A stretch of 64,000 bases of DNA from Mytilus trossulus (GCF_036588685.1 NC_086382.1:2951001-3015000); one strand, 5' to 3'; shown: positions 13,701 to 23,083, counted from the first letter of the stretch. Translations and numbers: made by a program. The notes: generated by a model from the sequence alone, not told the origin.

Positions 13701-16034
13701 AATGACAATTAAGAATTATGTTTTATTTCTCTACCATGACGTCATACTTAAGTTTTATTTCTCTACCATGACGTCATACTTAAGTTTTATTTCTCTACCA
13801 TGACGTCATACTTAAGTTTTATTTCTCTACCATGACGTCATACTAAAAAATAATTTCTTTAGACAAACCGTTCGATCTCAACCTATTTTTTGGTTTTATT
13901 CTTTGTAACAAGTCATGTTCGGAAGTCATACATTATTTCACCAATTTTATTGCTGAACCCGTTAAGGGTTATACCAGAATATAGGTGACAACTATCAGTT
14001 GACGAAATTTACTAACCTCTTTGGTCATGTCTATTTGATATCGGGATTGTGCAAACAGACTCGTGTGTGAATAGCCGTTTGTAGTTTGGTCGGATTGGTG
14101 CTGGTCTTCGTTTTGGAGAGACTAAAGGAGATAAAAAAAAAAAGAGTTAAGATTCACGAGTTAATAAATAGTAATAACATTCACAGTATGGATTTAACTG
14201 CATCAGAAATGCCTTTCGACAAAAGAATATGTTTTTCAGTAATGCCCGACGACAAAATATTTGTAAATGTGTAATTGCGTTATCATATATATCATCGGAT
14301 ATTTTTGATATCGTTTTACATAACTATTTTGCTATGTATTCGTATATAAAAATGTAATGCATTGATTTCTAAATATTGGGAATTTCACGTATTTTGTCAA
14401 GACTTATGTTCGCCTTTGAAGTCCGATATTTCTTATTCTTCAAACACTCTTATTTGGTATTGGAAACTTTGAAAATGCAGAGTATAAAGGTTTTAATATT
14501 TCTAGAAAAACTTTTGGTTAAGATTATATGGTAGTTTTACAATAAATAATTTTAAAAAACAATGTATCCTTTTCTTCATAATAAAATTTACTCTTAACAC
14601 TAATTTCAATTTAGACTGGTCATTGAATTTTACGTTCGGAATTCGATGGGGAGAAGTTATAGTTATTTCTTACTTACCTGTTTACCTGTTTAATGTTTTC
14701 CAGTTGTATTATAACAGAACGTAAAAAAAAAACCAGTTATGTCTGCTTTTGTAAGAACGGTTGGAGTTTATGTGTTATGTCTTAACATTTATGGTTTGAA
14801 TCCTGTTATCTCCCTTTTCAATGCAAATCTCCATAGGAAAATTTAAATGGTGATTTTTTTAGTCTTCCCCAAGTTAGATTTTATAGGACTTTTTTCTGTT
14901 TAGATTTGGGGTATAATGCTTATGATTTAAACTTAAAATCTGCTGTTGCAATTAAATTCGGGTAAGGGTCAAATTTATGCTAGATTGACTGGACTATTAG
15001 TCCAAATAATTATGACGTCGTCACAGCATTAATTTAAAATAACCTTTCAAGACCGTTATAATCATGATAGTATTGTGAAAATATTTGTGAATTATTTTAG
15101 ATCTCGTTCCATATATTTGTATGAATTTCATGATTTATATATACGTCACAACGATACGTCACTTTTTGTGGCGTTTATCTGTGTATGTGACGTACAGTTT
15201 GTGGTGTTCTGTGCTGTCGTTAACTCATGGGAGATGTCCGTTGTTGTTCTGCGGTTTACATGTTGTAATTGTCTTTTTTTATTATTTATTTATGTATTTA
15301 TATGTGCTGAGTGTTTTTGCGTTTGTTTGCACTATATTCCTGTCACGTAATGTTGTCATTTTAGTGGAATTTTTAACATTACCATATAAGCGGGAGATGT
15401 GGCTAGCCATAAAATTAAGTTCAACCCATCATTTGTTCTAAAAATGTCCTGTACCAAGTCAGGAGTATGGCAGTTGTTATCAAATAGTCCGTTTCTATGT
15501 ATGTTGGCGTTTGTTGCAGATCTGTGTTTCTGTTGTTCTGTTGTTCTGTTGTTTTCTTCATATAGTTGATGTGTTTCCCTCGGTTTAAGTTTGTAACCCG
15601 GATTTGTTTTCTCTGAATCGATTTATGACTTTTGAACAGCGGTATACTATTGTTGCCTTTATAACGATAAGGAATGCATCTTTGAAGAAAATAATATTTA
15701 AGAAATTATAAAAATATGTTTGTGTGTTGAATGTCTACGCAGTGTAAAAAAGCTTGAGCAACTTAACAGAAAATAGCTTGTTTCAGTCTAATTTTGCTGT
15801 TTCATTCTAACCTTCTGAAAATGTTTCTAGGTTGTACAAATCTGTTGTATTTCGATGTTGTTCAATAAATGTATATCATGCCTTAAAAAAGATATGACTT
15901 GCTTTTAGACATGTATGAACCTTTTAATAAAACTTCATTTTCAATGTGCATATTTATTCTATACTTACTGGTATTAATTCGTGTGGTGCAACAAATCCAT
16001 CGCCATATACTGATAACTTAAATGAATTGTCCAT
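1522..16034 (-). CDS. IRG-like GTPase fused to a C-terminal B-box zinc finger (nine coding exons)
   Basis: Assembled from splice sites and phase. Exons, 5' to 3' on the minus strand: 16034-15969, 14121-14017, 13168-13129, 12827-12800, 10736-10678, 8561-8331, 4869-4652, 1740-1522. A possible extra exon at 9924-9880 would make nine. Phases agree at every junction and the frame stays open for about 321 codons to a stop at 1522. Visible motifs: Walker A GPVRVGKS at residues 80-87; a DDFF segment at about 151-154; VRTKRD at 182-187, like the G4 motif of immunity-related GTPases; a DC...SPRYSIIST segment at about 220-238, like the IRG region leading to G5; and a B-box at 275-312 (CxxC, x9, CxxC, x4, CxxC, x3, H, x8, H). 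No DxxG (G3) motif is seen, so hydrolysis may be lost. IRG proteins act in cell-autonomous immunity on membranes, and B-boxes mediate protein contacts. The fusion and its function are inference. Further 3' exons beyond the window cannot be excluded. Confidence 0.65.
2150..2640 (+). repeat. 361-bp interspersed unit, one complete and one partial copy
   Basis: Two head-to-tail stretches share GGAAATTTATAAAAATGACC, then the block from TGTTGACTACTGGGCTGGTG to GTGGTGTAAATAGTTATC. The unit recurs as tandem pairs at 29.9 kb and inverted at 35.9 kb, with fragments elsewhere (90-190, 860-1055, 6590-6770, 39014-39060). Confidence 0.7.
2985..4075. repeat. 166-bp tandem array (about seven units)
   Basis: The motif AACACTTGGTCAGCACCTCA recurs at about 2986, 3157, 3315, 3480, 3646, 3812 and 3977. 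Each unit carries CATGCTATGTTTGGTTTCAT and CCCCGCTGGCGGCCATCTTG. Open frames of about 60-70 codons in it are by-products of the periodic sequence. Confidence 0.85.
4077..4125. repeat. GAC-rich minisatellite
   Basis: Runs of GACGACGACGG form the tract near the 5' end of the Family 1 copy. Equivalent GTC tracts occur in the other copies at the same relative place. Confidence 0.85.
4330..4485 (+). repeat. AAGATGTGG repeat, 5' fragment
   Basis: AAGATGTGGTATGAGTGCCA, GACAACTCTCCATCCAAATA and GCTATAAAGAGCCCC mark a truncated copy. Another short fragment is at 4925-4985. Confidence 0.65.
4652..4869 (-). CDS. IRG-like gene, G4/G5 exon
   Basis: 218 bases, acceptor TTTTTTATAG, donor ACACAG|GTAAAG, phase 1 to 0. 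It encodes WFMCVRTKRD, closely resembling the IRG G4 strand (hydrophobic, VRTKxD). Then follows a basic stretch and the helix ERVESIMTDC, which resembles the conserved IRxDC helix. The strand SPRYSIIST takes the place of the IRG PxxFLIS strand. This exon is the strongest argument for IRG relationship. Confidence 0.65.
4990..5963 (-). mobile_element. Family 1 Helentron-like element, diverged copy
   Basis: The 5' end is AGTTCACCTTGCTCGAAGTG, then GACG-rich sequence. The 3' end is AAGGTGAGCGACGCTTGGTC, then TTTACAAGCCACTAGTT, giving a GCTTG/CAAGC hairpin followed by CTAG. The body is diverged from the 49-kb copies. Confidence 0.55.
6378..6951 (-). pseudogene. Penelope-like element reverse-transcriptase relic, interrupted
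   Basis: The minus-strand reading gives VVIPADKAPKNIVFVCK, then NCLVNEFGINNSLGN (6951 to about 6775). After a break it resumes with HRSVLCSFGIST, LYWIPKLHKCPYKQRYIAGS and SKCSTNPLS (about 6545-6384). This order is typical of Penelope-like reverse transcriptases. About 230 bases of a mussel-type repeat (see the 361-bp unit) interrupt it, with frameshifts. Non-functional. Confidence 0.75.
7660..7990. repeat. About 120-bp tandem repeat, under three copies
   Basis: TACAGAGCCACGTCATCTGT and TACAGAGCCCCGTCGTATGT, each followed by ATCAAAG, recur at a 120-base offset with flanking similarity. Hydrophobic open frames on the minus strand here are by-products. Confidence 0.65.
8331..8561 (-). CDS. IRG-like gene, central G-domain exon
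   Basis: 231 bases, acceptor TTTAACATTTCAG and donor AAAAG|GTAAGT, phase 1 to 1, 76 full codons. In IRG proteins the segment before the conserved DFF strand carries the DxPG (G3) motif about 28 residues upstream. Here the DDFF strand is present but the corresponding position reads VPIPYLRT, with no DxxG. After DDFF comes a hydrophobic strand, then a helix (NIWNLKQRIAQ) leading to the next exon's VRTKRD strand, which matches the IRG order. Confidence 0.65.
9058..9165 (-). pseudogene. Second Penelope-like reverse-transcriptase fragment
   Basis: The minus strand reads SSLIYWIPKINKCPCK followed by a decayed SSMCSE stretch, corresponding to the WIPKLHKCPYKQ region of the relic at 6.4 kb. Only about 100 bases survive. 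Confidence 0.6.
9480..9710. repeat. Degenerate AGAAATTACG/TTACAAATT simple repeat
   Basis: Irregular reiteration of AGAAATTACGTTTTACAAAT-like segments. No gene signal; intron of the IRG-like gene. Confidence 0.5.
9880..9924 (-). CDS. Possible optional exon of the IRG-like gene
   Basis: 45 bases, phase 1 to 1, open in the gene frame (IREFRIGNIYTFED). The donor GGATG|GTAATA is reasonable; the acceptor (TTGCTTAACAAG) is weak. Being a multiple of three it could be skipped or included without changing frame. It may also be chance. Confidence 0.2.
10130..10556 (-). repeat. Near-full copy of the AAGATGTGG interspersed repeat
   Basis: Reverse complement of the 18.77-kb copy. Hallmarks are AAGAAGATGTGGTATGATTG, GGTCACCATACGGCCTTCAA, GCTATAAAAGGCCCCGATAA and CTCCTGACTTGGGACAGGCA. 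The family is widespread in mussel DNA as I remember it. No protein is visible, so it may be a SINE or a fragment of a larger element. Confidence 0.75.
10678..10736 (-). CDS. IRG-like gene, P-loop exon 5
   Basis: 59 bases between acceptor TTTATTTTCAG and donor AGAAT|GTAAGT, phase 2 to 1. With the preceding Gly it encodes GPVRVGKS, matching GxxxxGK[ST] (Walker A, nucleotide phosphate binding), then ICFADPHCQEKE. It reads in phase into the exon at 8561-8331, either directly or through the candidate exon at 9924-9880. Confidence 0.65.
12800..12827 (-). CDS. IRG-like gene, micro-exon 4
   Basis: A 28-base exon between acceptor TTTATTTACAG and donor TATGG|GTATGT. It is required for phase: exon 3 ends in phase 1 and exon 5 needs phase 2. 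With it included the frame reads ENVIRIAIYG, a hydrophobic strand leading straight into the Walker A loop on the next exon. Leaving it out puts a stop in exon 5. Confidence 0.65.
13129..13168 (-). CDS. IRG-like gene, coding exon 3
   Basis: 40 bases between acceptor GATTTTCAG and donor AGCG|GTATGT. Only one frame is open; it gives SDRDFVKLAMQTS and enters in phase 0, as the preceding exon demands. It ends in phase 1. It supplies the helix before the first beta strand of the P-loop domain. Confidence 0.65.
13720..13846. repeat. 32-bp tandem repeat, four copies, each with a perfect CRE
   Basis: The unit GTTTTATTTCTCTACCATGA, then CGTCATACTTAA, is repeated almost exactly. Each copy holds the palindrome TGACGTCA, at 13737, 13769, 13801 and 13833. 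It lies in the 850-base intron between coding exons 2 and 3 of the IRG-like gene. CREB/ATF factors bind this palindrome in animals; function here is inference. Confidence 0.85.
14017..14121 (-). CDS. IRG-like gene, coding exon 2
   Basis: 105 bases, phase 0 to 0, 35 residues rich in Gln, Ser and Asp (SLQNEDQHQ...DMTKE). The acceptor is excellent: eleven T residues, ATCTCC, TTTAG. The donor is AGAG|GTTAGT. It forms the polar N-terminal linker before the nucleotide-binding motif. Confidence 0.65.
14745..15005 (+). repeat. Solo arm of the TAGTCCAG element
   Basis: TTATCTCCCTTTTCAATGCA, GGGTATAATGCTTATGATT and the end AGATTGACTGGACTATTAG match the right arm of the 28.6-29.5 kb element. In intron 1 of the IRG-like gene. 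Confidence 0.6.
15340..15665 (+). repeat. CCTGTACCAAGTCAGGA interspersed repeat
   Basis: Contains AAGCGGGAGATGTGGCTAGC, TGTCCTGTACCAAGTCAGGA and GAACAGCGGTATACTATTGT. The last part recurs at 23455-23668. Open frames here are short and shared with repeat copies, so none is called a gene. Confidence 0.55.
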
Positions 16035-16045
16035 TCTGTTCTAAA
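15969..16045 (-). CDS. IRG-like gene, start-codon exon
   Basis: ATG at 16034-16032 follows an acceptor (TTATTTCAG) and 11 bases of leader. An in-frame TAG lies just upstream, within the leader (TTTAGAACAGA), which supports this ATG. It encodes 22 residues beginning MDNSFKLSVYGDG and ends at a consensus donor (ACCA|GTAAGT) in phase 0. The next exon begins in phase 0. Confidence 0.65.
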
Positions 16046-16309
16046 CTGAAATAAGTGTTAGAGCACGAAATTAATTGAGTGTTATTTTCGTTTTGAAGAA
16101 GAATATTTTTGCAAACGCTACTGTTGGACTTTTCTGGTTCATTTTATGAAGATTCTAAATGGTTGACCTGGAAAAACAACTCGGTGCACGGACCACATAA
16201 CTGCACGTTCCGCTTTGAAGATGAATTCTTTTCAAGCGACACCCCAAGGTGTGGTTACTAAGATAATTCCCTATATCTACTTTAAGTTTTGAAAAATCAT
16301 CAATGATAC

Positions 16310-16660
16310 ACAGCTACTTTTGCATAGGTACTATTTCTGTACTAAAAATCTGTAGTACTGGAAATTTACCTTTTAATATTCAGTACTATTTCATTTCTTT
16401 AAAAGTATTGTAATATTTAGGTACATGTATTTTACAGTACTTAATTTGTACTTGAAATTTAGGTACTACAGATTTTTGGTTATTACCGTTACATTTTCAG
16501 CATTTTGAAAGTTTTTCTATTTCAAATCTCTTAAAATTATGATTTTCAGACATGGAATATTGTATTATTTCTGTACCAAAATATTTAGTACAAATCAAGT
16601 GCTGAAAAATACAAGTACCTAAAAATTACAATAATTTTAAAGTAAAGAAATATACGCGTG
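16310..16660. mobile_element. GGTAC-rich palindromic element
   Basis: Alternating inverted blocks (TAGGTACATGTATTTTACAG with its inverse at 16600, AAAATCTGTAGTACTG with its inverse at 16475) make the whole segment self-complementary. Confidence 0.5.
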
Positions 16661-16884
16661 TTTCGTCTTCAGAAGACTGTTGTTTTGTCTTTTCGTCTTA
16701 TTTTGTTTTGGCGTGACGTTGTCAGTTTATTTTCGACTTATGAGTGTTAATGTCCCTTTGATATCTTTCGCCTCTCTTTTATTTAAAAAAGAGTCATCCA
16801 TTGATCGAAAGCATTGAGAAATTATAGAGAATAACTCCAGTTTGAAAAAGTATTTTCCTTACGACCAGTCATGGCCCTCAAAAG

Positions 16885-17265
16885 ACTAAAAACATCCGTA
16901 GCAAAAGAGGGACGAAAGATACCAAAGGGACAGTCAAACTCGTAAATCTAAAACAAACTGACAACGCCATGGCTAAAAATGAAAAAGACAAACAGAAAAA
17001 CAATAGTACAAATGACAAAACATAGAAAACTAAAGAATAAACAACACGAACCCCACTAAAAACTAGGGGTGATCTCAGGTGCTCCGGAAGGGTAAGCAGA
17101 TCCTGCTCCCCATGCGGCACCCGTCGTGTTGCTTATGTGATTACAAATCCGATAAATATTCTAATTCGGTAGGTCAAATTCATGAAAGGGAAGGGGATTG
17201 TAGTTACGACATAAGGAACATATCCGATATCATTTGTGAAACGGTTATTCCATTAGCAAATTAGT
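16885..17265 (+). repeat. GGGACAGTCAAACTCG interspersed repeat
   Basis: Contains AGAGGGACGAAAGATACC, GGGACAGTCAAACTCG and AACACGAACCCCACTAAAAA. Inverted or partial relatives are at 7000-7140, 13196-13352 and 16668-16785, all with the TATCTTTCG..CCTCT block. Family unknown; the open frames inside are not gene-like. Confidence 0.6.
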
Positions 17266-17434
17266 AACAGCTGTTTTAACAAAGCAATCTACTCCACCTT
17301 CTGGTTGCTACAAACAAAGAGAAAAATATTTATGTTGTAAAGCTGCCAACACCAGCAGTTCTTTCATCACCTGCTTTACAAAACAAGGTTATACCATCTA
17401 CGTTAATATCTACTGTAAAAACAAAGAATATAGA

Positions 17435-17770
17435 TATAGGAAGATGTGGTGATGGGTGCTATAAAGGGCCCCAAAATTACTAGTGTAAAACCATTCAAAC
17501 GGGAAAACCAACGGTCTAATCTATATAAACAAAACGAGAAACGAGAAACACGAATATATTACATAAATAAACGACAACTACTGTACATCAGATTCCTGAC
17601 TTAGGACAGGTGCAAACATTTGCAGCGGGATTAAACGTTTTAATGGATCCAAACCTTCTCCATTTTTCTGAAACAATAGCATAACATCACAACATAGAAA
17701 AACACACAATAAAATATCAATTGGCAGACTTAACTCAATCAAAAAACGTATGATTAAACAATGAACGAAT
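17435..17770 (+). repeat. AAGATGTGG repeat, partial copy with internal deletion
   Basis: Starts at AGGAAGATGTGGTGATGGG, jumps to GCTATAAAGGGCCCC, and continues through CAGATTCCTGACTTAGGACA to the 3' part. Confidence 0.6.
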
Positions 17771-18296
17771 AAATTTGATCTGCGATATCTGAATACAAAT
17801 GCACAGTTAATTGAATATTAGAGACAAACATTCATGACCAACAAGCTAACAAACAAATTCAAACAAAGCCATGGATGGACATTACTGAGAAATATTTAAC
17901 CAATCAATATTCACTTTAGAAAAAAACCGGTTTTAAAAAAATTATTATAATCTTGAAGTTTATACAAATGGAGTAAGAATAAGTGAAAAATTGAAGATAT
18001 TACAAATAATCAAAGCTGGTGTACAGACAAGATCCATATAAATAACAAAATAACAAAAAAGCATTATAAACAGTATCAACATGTCGAATAAACTCTATTT
18101 ATGTATTAACATGTAACACCTAAGGCATTCTGTAAGATGGTGAATCAATGGACAAATTTAACATTCGCTTAAATAACCACCGATCATGTACAAAACCAAC
18201 AAAAACTGTCCCCTCACAAGACATCTTCCCCGAAAGAAACATCCGTTTGTTAATGTGAAAGGGACACCACGAAGAGAAGGAGAAGATAAAACTTAC

Positions 18297-18335
18297 TTTC
18301 GGAATCACCAGCTTCAAACTTTAGAACCTGGTAGT
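18297..18335 (-). other. Candidate 5' UTR exon of the IRG-like gene
   Basis: A 39-base segment on the minus strand is bounded by a strong acceptor (pyrimidine run ending CATTTAG) and a strong donor (GAAA|GTAAGT). It contains no ATG. All frames compatible with the start-codon exon at 16045 hit a stop, so it reads as untranslated leader. It lies 2.3 kb upstream of the start codon on the same strand. There is no transcript evidence, so it could be a cryptic exon. Confidence 0.45.
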
Positions 18336-18769
18336 CTAAATGAAAAAGACGAGAATAGGCACAGGAAAGATAAAGTATAAGTTCTATTAACCTTAATATA
18401 TAAGATAAAGTATATATATATCTTAATATATAAGATAAAGTATAAGTTCTATCAACCTTAATATCTATGTAATTTTGGCAAATGGACGTTGAAAAGTTAC
18501 CTTAATCAACAGATTTTTTAATTTAAATCAATAATCTTGACCTTCATCCCGTTTTTGTTTTAGCCGCAAAATTAAATGTACTTGGAGATGCAACAGTGTT
18601 TTTTTTTTTAGTTTTTTTTTTATCTGCAATCGATTTCATCTTGGTAGATGCACGCCCGGCGACACCAGCTTGTCAAGCATAATATTGCGTTTCATTTTTA
18701 TTGCATTGTAAAGATTTTTAACATTTTAATATTTACACACTAAATAGTGTGTTTAAAAATACGTTGTTA

Positions 18770-19200
18770 TATAAAAAAGAAGATGTGGTATAATTGCCAA
18801 TAAGACAACTATCCACAAAAGACCAAAATGACACAAACATTAACAATTATAGGTCACCGTACGGCCTTCAACAATGAGCAAAGCCTATACCGCATATAGT
18901 CAGCTATAAAAGGCCCCGATAAGACAATGTAAAACAATTCAAGCGAGAAAACTAACGGCCTTATTCATGTAAAAGATTGAAAGAAAAACAAATATGTAAC
19001 ACATAAACAAACGACAACCACTGAATTAAAGGCTCCTGACTTGGGACAGGCACATACATAAATAATGTGGCGGGGTTAAACATGTTAGGGGATCCCAACC
19101 CTCCCCCTAACCTGGGACAGTGGTATAACAGTACAACATAAGAACGAACTATAAAAATCAATTGAAAAAGGTTTAACTCATCAGATAGACAAAAAATAAG
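18770..19200 (+). repeat. Near-full copy of the AAGATGTGG interspersed repeat
   Basis: About 430 bases running from AAAAAAGAAGATGTGGTATA through the GGCCTTCAACAATGAGC and GGGACAGGCACATACATA blocks to CAGATAGACAAAAAATAAGC. It ends next to the candidate IRG-like gene promoter. Confidence 0.75.
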
Positions 19201-19216
19201 CAATTTTATATCTTAC

Positions 19217-19290
19217 TAAGTAGGACATCACGTGACTTGGGTAACGTAGTGGGCCGCCATTTTGTGTCATCTTGTCCCATATAAAATACA
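19217..19290 (-). promoter_or_regulatory. Candidate promoter and non-coding first exon of the IRG-like gene
   Basis: On the minus strand a perfect YY1-type motif (AAAATGGCGGC, 19253-19263) is followed about 20 bases downstream by an E-box, TCACGTGA (about 19229-19236), and then by a donor-like CTTA|GTAAGA at 19217/19216. YY1 motifs in this orientation typically sit just after transcription starts in animal promoters. The segment lies outside the adjoining repeat and upstream of the 5' UTR exon at 18297-18335, so it fits as first exon and core promoter. The assignment is inference from motif order only. Confidence 0.35.
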
Positions 19291-20632
19291 TAGGTGCTTC
19301 ATTAAAGTTAGATTTTCTTAATAATCTGACCCCTTTTTTAACTTTTGAAACTATAGCATTGGTGTTCCAACATAATTCTACCTTAACATATTGGTTCTGT
19401 TTAATTTTTCATTAAACTACGTCCCTGAAGATTCGTAAAATTCCTACTTTTCTCGTCATTTCCCCGTCAACTCGATTTTAAATCTAGCCCATGTCTGCTT
19501 GTACATCAAATTCACAAATTCCCTAAGTAAAAGTAATACTTTGCAACTCGATTGATAATATTAAAACATATATCTGGCGAAACAGTTTAAATCGAGGGCT
19601 AATAACGTCCCACATCGATTTACAAATGTGATTTTATTCGGGATTTTTCAAAATAGCGGATGTGTTTGGAAGTGCCGCATGTATTTTTATGATTCGTTTT
19701 TATAAATCTTGTATTTTTCATGCAATTTTTGTGCTGTTTCTGTTATTTTCATGGTTGATATTCTGATAGGTTTGATGTTTAAATTTCTTGATAAAAAATA
19801 AAATTATTTTAAGTGTGGAGTGAAAAAATAGTTACAACTGAAATTTTCAAGAAAAATATTTTTCAATTTTTTAAAGATTTTTTCCCTTTTTTGTATAATT
19901 TATCTTTATATAGAAAAAATAATATATTCTTTATAGAAAAAAATATTTTCGTCTCGAGAGATAAACAATACATGCACAACATTAGATAAATGCTCTGTAC
20001 CTATTAAAGTTGATGTCCATTTAAATCTTCGTTGACCACTATGAACAGGTTAACCCAGATTTAATTCATAATGTTACATAACAACAAATTGACAGCTATG
20101 TTTTAGGAATCGTGTCAAACCAAAAGCCATCAGGTGAAACTAACATCATGTGTATACATGTATTTCCAGAGTTTAGTTTTAGTGATATAAACCAGTTTTC
20201 TAAAATGTAGAAATATACAATTCTCTTTCCCGTGTACACTACCGAAGCAGTATATATCATAAAAAAAACTTTAAGAAAATATAAACAATATCAAAAATTC
20301 TTCGATAGGTTAATTTTTGCTTAAAAAATAACCAAATAATAATGTTTCACTGTAATTGTTTAAAAAAATACCTTATTTTAATCTTATATTTAAAAGATGT
20401 TTTTGTTTCATAGGAATTAAACGAAACTTCATTGCAAAAAAAAAGTAAAATCGCAAAAATACTGAACTCAGAGGAAAATCAATTAGGAAAGTCCATAATA
20501 ATATGGCAAAATCAAATAACAAAACGCATCAAAAACGAATGCAAATGATTTTTGTTATGTTTTGTTTACATTAAAAATAAGAATATTAAAATTTTAACTT
20601 GTGAAGAATTTTTTTTTAACATTGCATACTTG
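19291..20632. other. Unannotated AT-rich intergenic stretch
   Basis: No coding signal, no recognised repeat. Long A and T runs. It separates the candidate IRG-like promoter from the 3.5-kb TIR element. Confidence 0.4.
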
Positions 20633-21048
20633 ACAATATTTGGCATGTACTAAAAGGTGGAGTGGAGTATTGGAGTGGAGTGGTGGAGTGTTGGAGTAAA
20701 ATCATGGAATGAAATATACTTAGAATATCCAAAAATCAATATCATTTTAAGAATCATTTATAATAGTTGTTTTTTAATTGCAACACACAATGATTTTATA
20801 TTATTTCATTTGACATGTTTGATTATTCATCAAAGTTAAACAATGTTTTGGGTAGCATTTATGACATCTTAGAATGAAAGGGGGGGGGGTAATGTTGTTT
20901 ATGTTTATCGTGTAGTTTATTTTACTGTCCTGAATTGTAGTGTATTTCTAATAAGAAGGGGGAAGCAAAGGCCCGGTAACCTATGCAGTTAAAATTAATT
21001 TTGGACGAGCTCACAATTTTTTTTTTATTAAAATACAGATATATATAT

Positions 21049-22061
21049 ACCGTTTCGATCCCTAACATCACTGAAGAGACATTTATTGTCGAAATCCGGA
21101 TATGGTGTACTAAAGAAATATTGACACCGAATGTTTGTGGCACAACATCCTGTCCACAAGTTAACAACTTTTTTTTTCTTTCTGTGACGTATTAAATTTA
21201 TATTGAGATCCAGTTTGTTACATCTTGTGATCAATTTTATTTGGCAATCGTCAATGGCAGTCAGCAGGGTTAAAGAACATCAGTTGTTCGACCTGTTAGT
21301 CAAATGCGTTTTGTTTAAATATACTTTTTCACTCTTTTGGTCTTTTGGAAAATGTTGTTTGTGCTGTTTTTAGACCCTTCTACAACGAAATTTGTTTGAC
21401 ATGCACACGTATAAAAATTGCGGTTTTTATCCAACGCAGTCATAGGTTTGAACGTAGTTTTCAATTTAGACTCGTTTATATTTTTTGTTTGGGCATGTAT
21501 CATATTTTCCCTCCGGTTTATATGATCCGTTCATCCTATATATTGACTCTTAAAATTCAAGAGTTAATCTAAAAATGAGGGTACTTTCTCTAAAAAATGA
21601 GGGTACTTTTTATTTGGCCTTCCAAATACCGTTTCGATCCCTAACATCACTGAAGAGACATTTATTGTCGAAATCCGGATATGGTGTACTAAAGAAATAT
21701 TGACACCGAATGTTTGTGGCACAACATCCTGTCCACAAGTTAACAACTTTTTTGTTTTCTTTCTGTGACGTATTAAATTTATATTGAGATCCAGTTTGTT
21801 ACATCTTGTGATCAATTTTATTTGGCAATCGTCAATGGCAGTCAGCAGGGTTAAAGCACATCAGTTGTTCGACCTGTTAGTCAAATGCGTTTTGTTTAAA
21901 TATACTTTTTCACTCTTTTGGTCTTTTGGAAAATGTTGTTTGTGCTGTTTTTAGACCCTTCTACAACGAAATTTGTTTGACATGCACACGTATAAAAATT
22001 GCGGTTTTTATCCAACGCAGTCATAGGTTTGAACGTAGTTTTCAATTTAGACTCGTTTATA
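21049..22061 (+). repeat. 435-bp near-identical direct duplication
   Basis: The block from CCGTTTCGATCCCTAACATC to AATTTAGACTCGTTTATA occurs at about 21050-21480 and again at about 21629-22061. Differences are few, mainly in the poly-T run, so the duplication is recent. Confidence 0.9.
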
Positions 22062-23083
22062 TATATAAATATATAGTGATTAAGTTAATTATCAAAATAT
22101 GGTAGGTTTAGTCCCCAGTTAAAAAATTGAATGTCTTATCCTAGGCAAAATATATTAGAGGCTAAAAATCATCTTGTGATAAAAAAAAATAAAATTATTA
22201 AATGGACTATGATTTAATTAAATTAAATTGTCAATCAATATTTTCACTTTGATTTTATCTTATATGTTAATTTGATAATGACAGTACTATTTAAAGTAGT
22301 TTGTTTCTTCCAATTAAAAATAGATAAGGAAAATGTTTATATCCACCATCGGCTGTCCATAGAACCCATCAAACTGTTATTACTATAAACTCAGAAACTA
22401 AATAACTTTAATAGATGAGAAATGTTGTTCTTTTTATTTAATTTGATTAAATAAACATATGTCAAATCAGTACCAACCACACATTATATGTTCTGCATAT
22501 TATGAAAACAAGACAGATATAAGTATTTTTATGAGTATTTATCATATGTTTAGTACAAAATACAGCAATTATAATAAAGGTTCATTTTCTAAGTCAGTAT
22601 CACCTACCCTGTAACGCGTACCCCGTATCGCATATCTAAACCCGTATCGTATAGCTAAACCCGTATCGCATACAAATGAAATGACGTCTGCATTTGATCT
22701 AAGACGCCCAGTTGCTGTCCCCACTAAACAAATGTCCTATCATTTCAACTTGTTTGATAAAAATCAGTCATGTTGGTACTTGGTAATATTTTTTGGATCT
22801 GTTTTTTAATTAAAACATGTAGTTGAAATGATAGGACAGTATCGTTTACTTTGTGAATTATTTAGATACATAGTCTTAAAAGTGTATTGAGAATGTAATA
22901 AGGTTATAGGGGAAATTACGATGTGAATATTCAGCAAATATAGAAGTCTGTAAAAAAAAAGTTAGCTAGAAAATACAGGAAAATCACAATTTCCTTTCCT
23001 TGCTTATATTTTGGGACGTTTAAAAAAACACCGGTTATTCCATGAATCTGATTCTGTTAAAAATATATGATACACAGAATGCT

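Noticed and set aside
13720-13846. CRISPR-like array
   Set aside because: Units are contiguous 32-bp copies without unique spacers, in a eukaryotic intron.
15075-15441. Overlapping 91 and 106 codon frames
   Set aside because: Lie largely in an interspersed repeat; composition is T-driven and no homology is recognised.
16878-17120. 80-codon hydrophobic minus-strand frame
   Set aside because: Within the GGGACAGTCAAACTCG repeat, present in several copies.
18186-18380. Plus-strand 64-codon frame rich in charged residues
   Set aside because: No plus-strand acceptor; the opposite strand has the stronger splice signals (UTR exon).
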